Below the pieces are notes generated by a model. The model was given only the letters and a program-made list of their open reading frames with translations, did not search any database and had not been told where the DNA came from. Shown piece after piece: positions 31,166-41,610 of a DNA stretch of 64,000 bases (within the stretch, counting starts at the first letter, position 1; every line of letters begins with the position of its first letter). The stretch is from Plazaster borealis (lineage: Eukaryota > Echinodermata > Asteroidea > Forcipulatida > Labidiasteridae). The position numbers and the translations under genes were made by a program. The DNA is taken from assembly GCA_021014325.1 (NCBI GenBank), contig JAJGQC010000611.1, positions 124,001 to 188,000 on the forward strand. Direction: 5' to 3'.

Positions 31166-32483
31166 TACCGTAATTTTCGGATTATAAGCCGCCCGGCGTA
31201 TAAACCGCAATGCCCCCAAAAATAAAAAATAAGATTTAGGTGTCAGCATATAAGCCGCCCGGCATATAAACCGCAGTCGCGAGCTCACACAGGAGAGAGG
31301 CCGTGCGTATTTGCGGTCCTTTGTGGCGATGTGCAGTGACTGGCGGGCGGCACATTAGTCATTGTACGTCGCCACAAAGTGCGAGTTGCGTCGCAATGAA
31401 GTCAAAATGTATTAAAGTTAACACCACTGATCGTTTTTGTAATGGTCTATTAGGATGGTCTACAGCAAGTGGGCATATTTCTTTTTATTTGTATCATTAT
31501 TGTGACAACTGCAACGTTGTAGTTACCACGGTCGGCGCAGGTCGGTACTGTCAGGCCCCAGATTTAAATGACCGGGTATCGAATTAAAAGTTAACAAACT
31601 CCCACCGGCATAAATTTATATATTATAATTATTAAAATTTTCCTTGAAATAAGAGAAAAATAAAGAAAAAACTCATTGTAAACTCCTAATTATAGTGTGT
31701 ATTTATTTCCCTTAAAACAATCAAAACAATTTTCTTTTCCAAAACCTGCGATTATTGCTTACATGGGCCGCTTGAAGCTGTGTGAGTTGGCAGCGGCAGC
31801 ACACACGAGTCGTATCAAAGTCTGCTCTAAAAGCATGCACCCATCTCCGGCGTGCGTTTATTATTCAGAACGATGTCTGTACACGCATTTACTATGGCAG
31901 CCGGTACCCAGAAGTAAGCCATTTCGCAATGACGTTTAGCGTGTGATTTTTCTCTGTGTGGAAGGGCAACCCGACTATATTTCTTTTGCAGCTATCTCGT
32001 ACCTGCACTCGTACTCACGATCGTGCCTTGTGATCGACCTCACTATATTGTGAGACATTACGGATTATATGATGGGTCCGAGGATGAACATCATTTTGAT
32101 GTTCAAAGTGTTTATAAATATGGACAAAAACGGTCTTGTTGAACAGACAGATTTCCTTAAAAACTATGGAGTAAAAATGGGACTTAAGGAATAAAAACGA
32201 GGCAAGGCCTTGTAACGGCGGACAAGGTTGGTGGTGCATAAAATGTTTTTAAAACAGTTTTCAGAGTGAGTTTGGCGGTGTATGATTTTCCCTGTCTGTT
32301 TTGTATTTGTTTTTAGAATATTTTACAAACGATCTTTCTTAAAATAATAATGTACGCTGTTTTTTTTCTTTCTACAATATTAATATGTCGGCATATAAGC
32401 CGCCCGGCGCATAAACCGCAGGAGTTCAAAAAAAGGTCAAAATCAACGTATAAACCGCGGTTTATAATCCGAAAATTACGGTA
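31166..32483. mobile_element. 1.3-kb TIR DNA transposon with CCGTAATTTTCGGATTATAA termini
   Basis: The perfect inverted termini (TACCGTAATTTTCGGATTAT at 31166 and its reverse complement ending at 32483) start with TA, suggesting a TA duplication. Subterminal repeats TATAAGCCGCCCGGC.TATAAACCGC occur twice on the left (31184-31275) and again on the right (32393-32460). No transposase ORF was recognised inside, so it is non-autonomous. The superfamily is not assigned; a TA target would fit Tc1/mariner-like or pogo-like groups. Confidence 0.82.
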
Positions 32484-33320
32484 TGTACATTGTAAACAAC
32501 TCCATCAGTGCATTTTGTGATGAACACAATAATAAAGTACAGTGACAAAAAGGTCTGAGCTATCAGCTATGGTGAAAAAATAGAACAAGGGTGCAACTTT
32601 GTGGCTTATTTTGTCACATCACTTTTTTCACCCCCAAACCATTTCCATGGAATGATTACATTTAAAACTTACAATGTGTGTACATCAAGGGTGAGGATGA
32701 TCGCATTTTATTGCATGGGCTTTAAGGTTTCAAAAGTGAGGTGGAAATAAAGGTCAGCTTTTAAAAAAATAATTTTTCCAAGATCCTTTAAAATGTTTAC
32801 AATTTACAACTTGTAACTCAAGCTTTTATTATTTAAATCTCCAATGGATGAAACTAATTAAAAACAGCACAAATAAAAGTTCTTTTTAAACACAATTGCC
32901 ACAATACACATTGTAGCTGCTGTGTGAGGTGCCTGGAAGTCAAGATTCTCTTGAAAACTCATACACTCTCAAGGTCAACTTGTACACTCTATTGGTGAAC
33001 ATTGAACTCGATTGAACTTCATTTGACAGTGTATGGTGTATATCATTTGTATTCTTTACTTTGGTTTTAAAAAATGCCATCCAATAATAAAAGATGATTA
33101 GTGAGATGAGTATTCAAAGGCTGAGAAAATGTACTTTGGGTCAAAATAATTAGTTGTAAGTTGGACCTCAATTAAACTGTGTAGAAGACTTTTGTATCTG
33201 CACACAAAATCAGAGCTCCAGGAAAAATATTGAGATATTTTTATCTTTTCCTATCAGGAACAAATTGAAGACTGGGCTCATAGTGAGATATGATGTGATG
33301 TTAAAAGATGAAGAAAGTGG
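32484..33320. other. No gene seen
   Basis: AT-rich intergenic or intronic sequence. No recognised content. Confidence 0.35.
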
Positions 33321-33326
33321 ATTTAC

Positions 33327-33387
33327 CTTGATGGTGTAATGTCAGTCTGCAGATTGCTGGAGCTTCAAACTTGATCTTTGTTTTTGT
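33327..33387 (-). CDS. Possible 61-bp internal exon, family unknown
   Basis: On the minus strand, TATTTTACAG|ACAAAA and ATCAAG|GTAAAT bracket 61 bp reading TKTKIKFEAPAICRLTLHHQ with one base over. Both splice sites are good and the peptide is protein-like, but it is too short to assign. It could belong to an unseen minus-strand gene or be chance. Confidence 0.35.
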
Positions 33388-33389
33388 CT

Positions 33390-34140
33390 GTAAAATATAA
33401 GAATACTTTCTAGTTTTAGTGACCATCATGGTGTATACAGAGATTAGACGAGTAACAGATATGAGACTTGTTCTTGATTTCATATCACCTGAACATCTTC
33501 TGAAAGAAATGTCATTCTGGAACTTCATATTTTACAGAAGACGTACTGAGGGTCCTAACCAGGATTCCAGAAACATCAAACTAAAAGTGGTGTATATTTC
33601 ATGGCAACAGTATTGTGTTACAATAACCATGTTTTATATCAACATATTAGGACAATCGCTTCACATGAATCAGACTCAAGCGTCTTTCTCTACTTTAAGA
33701 TGAAATGTTTTGTTCTGAACCAAATATTCTTTCGGAAATGCTTGCCACTTGTCAGCTTTACCTTATACAAGATAATTACTACACCTGCAACTATGTCTTC
33801 AAAATCATTTTGCCAATGAATAAATAATTGTATTAAAAACATGTTCTCAACAAAATGTTGAACAAAATATGAAAGTGCTGCTTGCTTTTGAAATGACCTT
33901 CATTAATAATAGTAAACAATTCCACAAAGTTTCATAAACATTTAAGGTCTACTTTTCATTAAACACATCAATCAACCAAGCCATGAGCAATTCATCTAAT
34001 TTGTTGGTCACATTCTTGAGAAAGAAAGAGAAAGGGTATATTATTTTGAAGGGGGTTCCTGCACATATTCAACTGTGTTTGTTTATTGTGATTTGGCAAA
34101 CCTAAGAACTGATCACAGTTTGCCCAATGCCAAGTAAGAC
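33390..34140. other. No gene seen
   Basis: AT-rich. The end of this stretch, from about 34148, contains a TAGACTGTGCAAGTCTTGCG motif shared with 18664, 52071, 9826 and 14692. Confidence 0.35.
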
Positions 34141-34334
34141 AAATACTGTAGACTGTGCAAGTCTTGCGAGTATTCAAACTTCTTGGACCAAGTTTGTCCC
34201 AACCATATTGAGTTCTATTTCATAATATTCGTACAAGGTCTTTAGAGGGATTGCATTCCTTCCTACGTGATGGCATGCGGATCACACAATACATTCAAAG
34301 GTTGTATTGTTATTCAAATAAGTCCAAGGGGAGA

Positions 34335-34350
34335 TACCCCTATATAAGCC
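34335..34350 (+). promoter_or_regulatory. TATA-like box upstream of DIRS gag
   Basis: CCTATATAAGCCC at about 34338-34350 lies some 60 bp before the gag ATG at 34408. Motif and position only. Confidence 0.35.
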
Positions 34351-34407
34351 CTGAACCCAAGACATGAGGCATCTTTTCTTTGTGTGTGAGCAGCATTGTG
34401 GATAACG

Positions 34408-34992
34408 ATGGACTCGATTGATTCAGAGCTCCCGTCAGACATTGAGTCTGAGTTTCAGTGCGGCCAGGCCACTGGTGAACAGTCAGATGACACGCCAAAT
34501 GTAAGCTTAGAAGCAAAGCTTTAGGCAAATTCATCAGGAATTCATAAACTATCCCTCTCCATCGCCAGTATGCAAAACATGCTGACAAACATGGTAAAAA
34601 ACCAACAGTCGGCTGCAATTCCAGTCGACAACACGTTTGATGTTGATGATTTCGTTGGGCAACAGGGTAACTGTTAAGACCCAAACCAAAGTTTCGAGCT
34701 GACCAGTAACATGGCAGCCAGTTCTCCTGATTTTGATATTCTGTCTTGCAAAGACATCTATGAGACTTCTGAAGCCAAAGGAACAGAACTTTTCTCAAAT
34801 TAGGCCAACAGGGCAACCAAAGCGGTAACACTACCAATTAAAAAGGAGATGTATACAAAGATCGCAGAAAAATATGCGACACCGGCTAATGCGCCGGCTG
34901 TATCTGCCCCCAGAGTTGACGCAGATTTGTGGGGTACTATTCCTGCATCGGCCCGCTCCAAAGACGTGGGCACTCAGCAAATTCAGAATTGA
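34408..34992 (+). pseudogene. DIRS gag-like remnant with in-frame stops
   Basis: One frame from ATG 34408 starts MDSIDSELPSDIESEF. After several stops it contains LPIKKEMYTKIAEKYATPAN then APAVSAPRVDADLWGTIPAS and ARSKDVGTQQIQN. The pattern K..Y..P.N...V..PRV...LW......RSKD...Q is characteristic of the DIRS gag-like protein. Stops at about 34522 and 34676 and another near 34803 make it a pseudogene. Confidence 0.65.
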
Positions 34993-35650
34993 TGCATCAA
35001 TGACCCCGTGAGAGTAGGACGTGTTTTCGGGGAGCTCCACTCGCTTCACTGAGCACAGCAAATCTTGCATAATATATAAAATTATACGCAATGGACCCAA
35101 AGCGACCAGGAGGCCACCCGGCCGGTACGGCCTCTCGCCCCTTGGCCTCGGGTCATTAAGTCCCGCACCCCAAACTCCCCATTAAAAGAACAGGCGGCCT
35201 GAGCGAAGATTTCAAATCGTTCGTAAGAGCTACTCTCAAACAACTTCTTGCATAACGAGTATTTGGGTTTTGGGTTTTTTACTTGGGTTTATTTTTGGGG
35301 GGTTTTGGGGGGGATTTATTTTTTCCAAGTGTTTTTTTGTCTCTCTCTCTCCAGTATGGGAAGTTGGTTGGGGGGATTTTGTTCATTGCAGCAAAAACAA
35401 ACAAAAACGGAGGATTGTAATTCTGTATAGTTATGCCCACTCCTTAATTTCTTGTACAAGAGGTACATGATCCCATGGCTTAAAGTGTCCCTTTGTTATC
35501 ACCACATTCCTTCCCTTTTCTTTTACCTGACTGCTTTATATTCAATAGGAGAAGAGTTCCCTTTTCTTATAAAAATTCTCAGCTTTTTGTTTGGACCACT
35601 AAAACGAGGCGCCAATCAGGTTCATCTTTTGCATATTAATACGAGTTGTA

Positions 35651-36390
35651 ATGTCGAGCTCGCAATGTTCTAAAGGCACCCCGCCTCAAAATGTGTCCAT
35701 TGTCTCCATGAACTGTCGCGGTTTGGCAGATCATAAAAAAAGGAGGGACGTCTTATATTTGTTAAGGATAAAGCGTTATTCCATTTACTGTTTGCAAGAC
35801 TTCCATTGTACAGACTCCATGGAGAGGAGGATTAGAACTGAATCGGGATTTGACTGTTATTTTAGCTCGTTTAAAAGTAACTCGAGAGGTGGCAATTCTT
35901 TTTAACAGTACGTTTGAGTTTAAAGTTCTATCATGTAAAACTGACCCAGATGGTAATTTTTGGGCGCTCAGTTTAGATATTTATGGTTATAACATTACTT
36001 TAATTAATTTATATGGTCCTAATAAAGATGATCGTAATTTCTATGAAACTATTAACAATATCATTACTGATTACGATAACCCCCACACAATTATATGTGG
36101 AGATTGGAATTTGGTATTGAATGACAAAATAGATTGTTGTAATTATGTTAACATTAACAACCCATCGGCTAGACAGAGAGTGTTGGATTTGTGCAACCAC
36201 TTAAATCTCATTGATCCCTGGCGCATTCAAAATCCAGAGTCAAAGAAATACACTTGGAGGCAAAACTCTCCATTAAAACAGTCCGGGCTAGATTTCTTTC
36301 TAATTTCTTTGGAGATGAACATTAAACTAGTTTCTTGAGATATTAAACCGGGCTATTGCATGGACCATTCAATGGTTGATTTACAACTGG
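35651..36390 (+). pseudogene. LINE APE-like endonuclease
   Basis: Motifs in order: VSIVSMNCRGLADHKKR (Asn motif), CLQDFHC (normally LQETH, so the catalytic Glu appears to be Asp), LINLYGPN, GDWNLVLN (Asp/Asn motif), SGLDFFLIS and MDHSMVDLQL (terminal DH). A frameshift near 35880 moves from frame 2 to frame 3 and a stop falls at 36338. Cleavage activity is therefore lost. Confidence 0.85.
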
Positions 36391-36764
36391 ATTTCAATCA
36401 AGTAGATAGAGGTGTTAGGTTAATGGAAATTTAATAATTCTCTTCTTATGGACGCAACTTATGTTAACCAGTTTAAAACCAATATTAGAGAAATTGTTGA
36501 TATGTATGCCGCCTCGCCCTATCAACACTCAAAGCTGGGTGACATTTATTTATTTTATTATTAATGACCAATTATTTTTTGAAATGTTATTAATGGAGGT
36601 TAGAACTAAGACTATTTCAACCTTGAAAAAGAGATTAGAGTTCTGTCTGAGAAGGTTGACGAGGGAGATGTAACATCAAACGATACGTTCAAATCTAAGC
36701 AGGCTGACCTCGTGAACCTTCGTAAGAAAAAAATGGATGGCGTTTTGATAGGGTCAAGAACCAG

Positions 36765-38156
36765 GTGGATCGAACACGGGAAAAGCCCTCCAGGTATTTC
36801 CTTAATATGGAGAAATGTAATTGTGTGAATAGGAGCATTAGTCATGTCATTACAGAGAATAATACTGAGCTGAAGAGCTCTTGTAGTATCCTCAACGAAG
36901 CAAGGCTTTTTTACACCAAACTGTACTCGTCCTCTGACTCGCTGGGAAGGGTCAACCTGCAACCATTTTTCAATCATTCTGATTCTCCAGTTCTTTCCGA
37001 CTTGACTCGGGATAGTATTGAGGGTCCTCTGTCGTATCATGAGGTTTTGGATGCCCTGAAAAGGAGTAACAACGGGAAGTCTCCGGGGTCTTATGGTTTC
37101 AGCTTTGAATTTTTAAAATTCTTTTTCTCAGATTTGTCTTGGTTTTTATTGCGGTCTCTGAACTTTGGTTACGAAACAGGAACATTTTCAGTAACCCAGC
37201 AATATGGGATAATCACCCTGCTACCAAAAGGGGATAAACCCAGTCAATTTTTGAAGAATTGGAGACCCATTTCTTTATTAAATATTACGTATAAACTGGC
37301 CTCTTCTTGTATAGCAGAGAGAATTAAAACTTGCCTCCATTCTATTATACATGAACAACAAAAAAGGTTTTTTGCAAGGTTGCTATATAGGGGAAAATAT
37401 TCGTTCAATGTACAATTTGCTTAACTACACAGATAACAACAAAATTCCTGGTATGTTTTTGTTAATTGATTTTGAAAAAGCCTTTGATTCGGTCTCCCAC
37501 GACTTCATTCTTCAGATTCTTGAGCTGTTCAATTTTGGTCCTTCAATACAGAAATGGTTTCAAGTGCTTTACAACGGTGCAAAAGCCTCTGTAATGGTAA
37601 ATGGTTTTTGTCAGAATATTTTCAAATTGAGCGCGGTTGCCGGCAAGGTGACGGCTTAAGCCCTTATTTGTTCCTTTTGTGCGCCAAAATTCTGGGGAAA
37701 ATGGTTCGTCAGGAAAATTTCTGAAGGAAGTTACGGTCGAGGGTTCCGAATACAGGCTTTCTCAATATGCAGACGACCCTGTGGTTTTTCTAGACGGTTC
37801 AGAAAAATCTCTTAGCAGAGCCTTTAAGCTATTAGAGGATTTTGCTCGTACGTTGGGCCTTAAAGTTAACATTGGTAAAACTAACGCAGTGTGGATTGGT
37901 GGCAACAAGGGCCCACAAAAAGGTGTTTGTTCAGATGTTAATGTTAACTGGGTTGATCCCCAAGAAAGTTTTAGAGCTCTCGGCATTGATTTTTTTTACT
38001 AATCTGGACAGTATGGTTGATATCAATTATAACAGGGTTTTAATTTCCATCGACAGTTTAATTGGGCAATGGTCTAAACGTAACCTTACAGTGTTGGGTA
38101 GACTTCTCGTTTTGTCTAAGCTTACCTTTTTAATCCTATCAGTCCCCAATCCTTAA
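36765..38156 (+). pseudogene. LINE reverse transcriptase
   Basis: Recognised blocks are NNGKSPGSYGFSFEF (motif 0), LPKGDKPSQFLKNWRPISLL (motif 1/2), LLIDFEKAFDSVSHDF (motif A with Asp), GDGLSPYLFLLCAK (motif B, around a frame break near 37650) and QYADDPVVF (motif C, YADD). They lie in frames 3, 1, 2 and 3 in turn, so at least three frameshifts are present (about 37370, 37650 and 37990). The block order and YADD box fit the L1/Tx1 group. Confidence 0.87.
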
Positions 38157-38269
38157 AAATTATTTATAAGAATCTAGATTCTATGTTGCATAAGTTTATT
38201 TGGAAAGGGGTTGACACAGTTACTAGGAATCAAATGATTCAAGACTACAGCCAAGGTGGGGTTAAAATG

Positions 38270-38576
38270 GCGAATAAGAACACCGAACTCAAGCTCTGGT
38301 GTTTCTGATCAGCAGAGTGTGGGCTCGAATCCCAGTCAAGACACTTGTGTCCTTAAGCAAGACACTTACCCACATGCTTCGTCCTTCGGATGGAACGTTA
38401 AGCTGTAGGTTCTGTGTGTTGTGTAATGCACGTAAAAGAACCCAGTGCACTTATCGTAAAGAGAAGGGGTAGGAAAAATACCTTGTAGGAAAAATACTGA
38501 GCGCTTTGAGACCCCCATCGGGAGTGTAAAGCGCTACATAAGACCTGCGTATTATTATTATTATTATTATTATTTT
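38270..38576 (+). mobile_element. tRNA-derived SINE inserted in the LINE
   Basis: It has the B box GGGCTCGAATCCCAG, the body ACTTGTGTCCTTAAGCAAGA and CTTCGTCCTTCGGATGGAAC, and an (ATT)n tail at 38550-38576. The 5' A-box end is missing. LINE sequence continues on both sides. Confidence 0.85.
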
Positions 38577-38689
38577 AGTGCTCTCAAGTGTACATGGATT
38601 CGCAGGCTGCTTAAAACAGAGACATCTGGTTGGACTTCCCTGTTTTTTAAAATATCCAATCTCTAGAATACACTTTTCTTCAAAGGCAG

Positions 38690-39590
38690 CCATCCAAGTA
38701 TCGCTCGAATATTACAGAGGGCTGTTCACCCTAACCGTTTTTGGGTAGATGTTCTTAGTGCCTGGGGTTCTTATATAAAATGCCACCAACCGGTTAATCA
38801 GAATGACTCCTTACCTAGTGTTCTATGGTACAACCACAGAATTAGAGTCAATCAAAACTGTGTTCATTACAAACATTGGATTAATAAGGGTTTTTTTATG
38901 TGTGTGATTTTCTAGATGAAAGGGTTGACTTTTTTACCATGGTTGATTTTATGGCTAAATCTAGTGTTGAGACTAATTTTCTTGAATATGGAGGGATTAG
39001 TAAGGCCATAAAAAAATCCTTTGGGACAGTGTTGATGGGTACTGGCAGGGCAAGTATCTGCTTCCCTTTCATTCCATTCAATTTTAGGCTACTCTTGAAG
39101 GACAAAAAAGGCTCCAACCGCATTAACAACTGTCTTACATTTGCTAAAAAAGTAGTCTATAATTTAACCGCAAAGTGGGAAACAAAATTGAGTGTTAAAC
39201 TTATTACTAATTCTAGGTGGATGGTACTTTGTAATATCCCGTTTAGCGTTACAATTGGCACTAGATTACGATGGTTTCAATATAGATTAGTCCACAGAAT
39301 ACTTGGCGTTGATTCATTCTAAGCGAAAATCTGTAAAAAGGACAATGATCTTTGTACATTCTGTCAATTAGAGAGTGAGACGCTTGTTCATTTATTTTGT
39401 AGATGTAAGTTTTCAACTATGTTTTGGACCCAACTGGAGGATTGGTTACGGAACACTCTTAAATCTAGACATAAGTTTAGACAATGAGGCTATTCTTTTT
39501 GGTATAACTAAGAAATGGTGGAGTGCTCTTAATCTGATCCTTCTTCTGTGTCGTTTCCACATTTATAAGATGGAAAAATGAATAACAACA
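38690..39590 (+). pseudogene. LINE C-terminal region after the SINE
   Basis: Frames 2 and 3 contain ILQRAVHPNRFWVDVLSAWG-like sequence near 38705-38765, VCDFLDERVDFFTMVDFMAK near 38900-38960 and WFQYRLVHRILGVDSF near 39270-39320. A zinc-knuckle-like CTFCQLESETLVHLFCRCKF follows at about 39357-39413. This is typical of the region after RT in Tx1/L1-like elements. Confidence 0.7.
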
Positions 39591-39894
39591 GGCCATCCCT
39601 TGCATTATTGAAAATGGACTTAAAACGCTATTATACTTTGGAAAAGTACATCTCTATTACAACTGATTCTAGTGTGAAATTCCACACAAAATGGAACTCC
39701 TTTGAATTATTGTGTCAAGGTTAACTCTGTATTTGTTGAAGTGTTATGTCGGTCAACCTTATATTTTGTTTTATTGCCATTGCTTTTCAGTATTTTTGTA
39801 TTAAAGTGAGGAGTTGTTTAACGTCTTTTAAAATAAAAAAAATTCCTCTGGGAAAAAACCCCCCCAAAAAACTTTGATGCTTTTCCAAGAGGAA

Positions 39895-40870
39895 AATTAC
39901 ACTTTCGAAAACTTGAATCATTCAAATCAAATACCCTCAAAAAAGAAAAAAGGCAATTATGATGCAAATATTGCAGTAAACCAAACTATAACCGAAGAGA
40001 TCTATTACATGGTGGTTGGATTTTCCATGCGATGAGGTAAAATCGTTAATTAAAATACCACCTATTAATATTGTTATCTGTACAGATGCCAGTAATACAG
40101 GCTGGGGTGCAGTCTCCGAAACGGACAACTCTTACACACAGGGTAAGTGGTCCCAAACCCAACAACAGTTGCATATCAATATGTTAGAGTTAATGGCATC
40201 TCAAAATGCATTGCTAACTCTCTGTGAAACTCTAAATAATGTTCATGTTCTGATCCAATCTTACAACAGCACAACCGTTTCCTACATTTCGAAAATGGGA
40301 GGAACTGTTGGTCCCTTAAATGACCTCACATCAAAAGTCTTCCTTTGGTGTACAGTGTATATTAAGAAATATTACTATATCCGCAACCCACGTCGCAGGA
40401 GTAGATAATACCATTGCAGATTACCTTTCTTGTAAGAAATTGAATAAAGAATTGAGTCTCAACTCACACATATGCTTGGATGTTGTCAACAAAACACAAA
40501 TATATCCAGATGTTGATCTGTTTGCATCTTATAATAATAATAAGATAGTTTGCTATGTGTCATGGAAATCAGACTCTAACGCATTGGCCATCGACGCTTT
40601 CTCAATGCAATGGTATGGTATAACACCTTACATTTTTCCACTTTTCTGTCTGCTCTGTAGAATTTTGGACAAAATATCACGAGATCAAACTCCTCTTTGC
40701 CTTCTCATCGCCCCTCTATGGAAGGCCCAACCGTGGTTTCCACAGTTGCTACAGATGGTGATTGCAAACCCAATCAAACTACATGTACCAGAGTTTTGCC
40801 TAATGCATCAACCACAACTGCCCGTTCCAAACCTGCACCTGGTCGCTTGGGTCATCTCAGGGAACGCTGG
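39895..40870 (+). pseudogene. DIRS RT end and RNase H
   Basis: LHFRKLESFKSNTLKKEKGN (39899-39960) resembles the end of DIRS RT. RNase H follows with INIVICTDASNTGWGAVSET (40067-40125; DASNTGWGA holds the first catalytic Asp), LELMASQNAL (Glu) and THVAGVDNTIADYLS (H..G..N..AD). Further DIRS sequence includes PDVDLFASYNNNKIVCYVSW and APLWKAQPWFPQLLQMV. A frameshift lies near 40390. Confidence 0.82.
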
Positions 40871-41610
40871 AAAACAAAAGGCCTTTCGGCAGAAGCTTCC
40901 AACCTCATCGCAAATTCATGGCGGTCAAGTACAAAATTGCAATATTTATCAGCTTGGAAATGCTGGACTAGTTGGTGTAGTGGACAACAAGTTAATCCAT
41001 TATCTCCCACTGTAGCAGACTTGGTAAATGCTCTATGCTCATTCAAACGGAAAATCATACTCCACGTTAAACACATACAGATCAGCTCTGTCTTCAGCCC
41101 TAGCTAGATTTGAGGGACATGCAGCTGGACAACACCCTTTAATAGTACGCTTAATGAAGGGAGTATTTAATACAACACCCCTGAAACTGAGATATTCAAA
41201 AACATGGAAAGTTTCAATTGTGTTAGATTATTTAAAAAGGTTGCCAATTAACAGTGAACTTTCAGTATAAGTTTTAAGTCAGAAACTTTTAACTCTAACA
41301 GCACTTGTATCGGCTCAAAGAACACAATTGCTGGCTAGTATAGATACAGTACTAGTCACTTGAATATTTCAGATAATTCCTGCGTTATTTCTGTTTTGGA
41401 GATATTGAAAACGAACTGCCCAAAAAGAGGCTTGGGACAAACCAAATAGTTATACCAAAATTTGACGAGAACCCAAGGTTATGTGTTCTCCGCACATTGA
41501 AAGATTACTTAGATCGACAAACATACAACAATAGTTACAGTTTCCAAAATGATGAAGGAAAGTATCTTCTTCTTTTTTTCATTGAAGAGGGCGCTAGTTT
41601 GTTTCCTTCC
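40840..41610 (+). pseudogene. DIRS tyrosine recombinase, C-terminally truncated
   Basis: The N-terminal core-binding part reads LIANSWRSSTKLQYLSAWKC and SYSTLNTYRSALSSALARFE, followed by LTALVSAQRTQLLASID with the first catalytic Arg (about 41300-41340). A frameshift near 41040 and a stop near 41268 interrupt it. The H-x-x-R and Tyr box expected 100-150 residues later are absent; sequence homology fades near 41610. Confidence 0.75.

Larger units (their letters stand above)
35090..39843 (+). mobile_element. L1/Tx1-like LINE inserted in the DIRS element
   Basis: An APE-type endonuclease (35651-36390) followed by reverse transcriptase (36765-38156) and a C-terminal region (38690-39580) on one strand. 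It ends near an A-run (39835-39843), after which DIRS RT sequence resumes at about 39895. The 5' start is approximate; a possible ORF1 start (MDPKRPGGHPAG) is at about 35090. The element has many frameshifts and is itself interrupted by a SINE at 38270-38576. Confidence 0.8.
34380..41610 (+). mobile_element. DIRS-like tyrosine-recombinase retrotransposon, split by a LINE
   Basis: Three DIRS parts occur in order on one strand: a gag remnant (34408-34992), the end of RT plus RNase H (39895-40870) and a tyrosine recombinase (40840-41600). About 4.75 kb of L1/Tx1-like LINE lies between gag and RT. Most of RT is missing, lost on LINE insertion or before. All parts have stops and frameshifts. No terminal inverted or split repeats were identified, so the outer limits are approximate. 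Confidence 0.75.

Noticed and set aside
31303..31939. Possible transposase ORFs inside the 1.3-kb TIR element
   Set aside because: Short, unconnected frames with no DDE-like motifs recognised.
35248..35470. Glycine/phenylalanine-rich ORFs
   Set aside because: Produced by GGGTTTT-type low-complexity sequence at the 5' end of the LINE.
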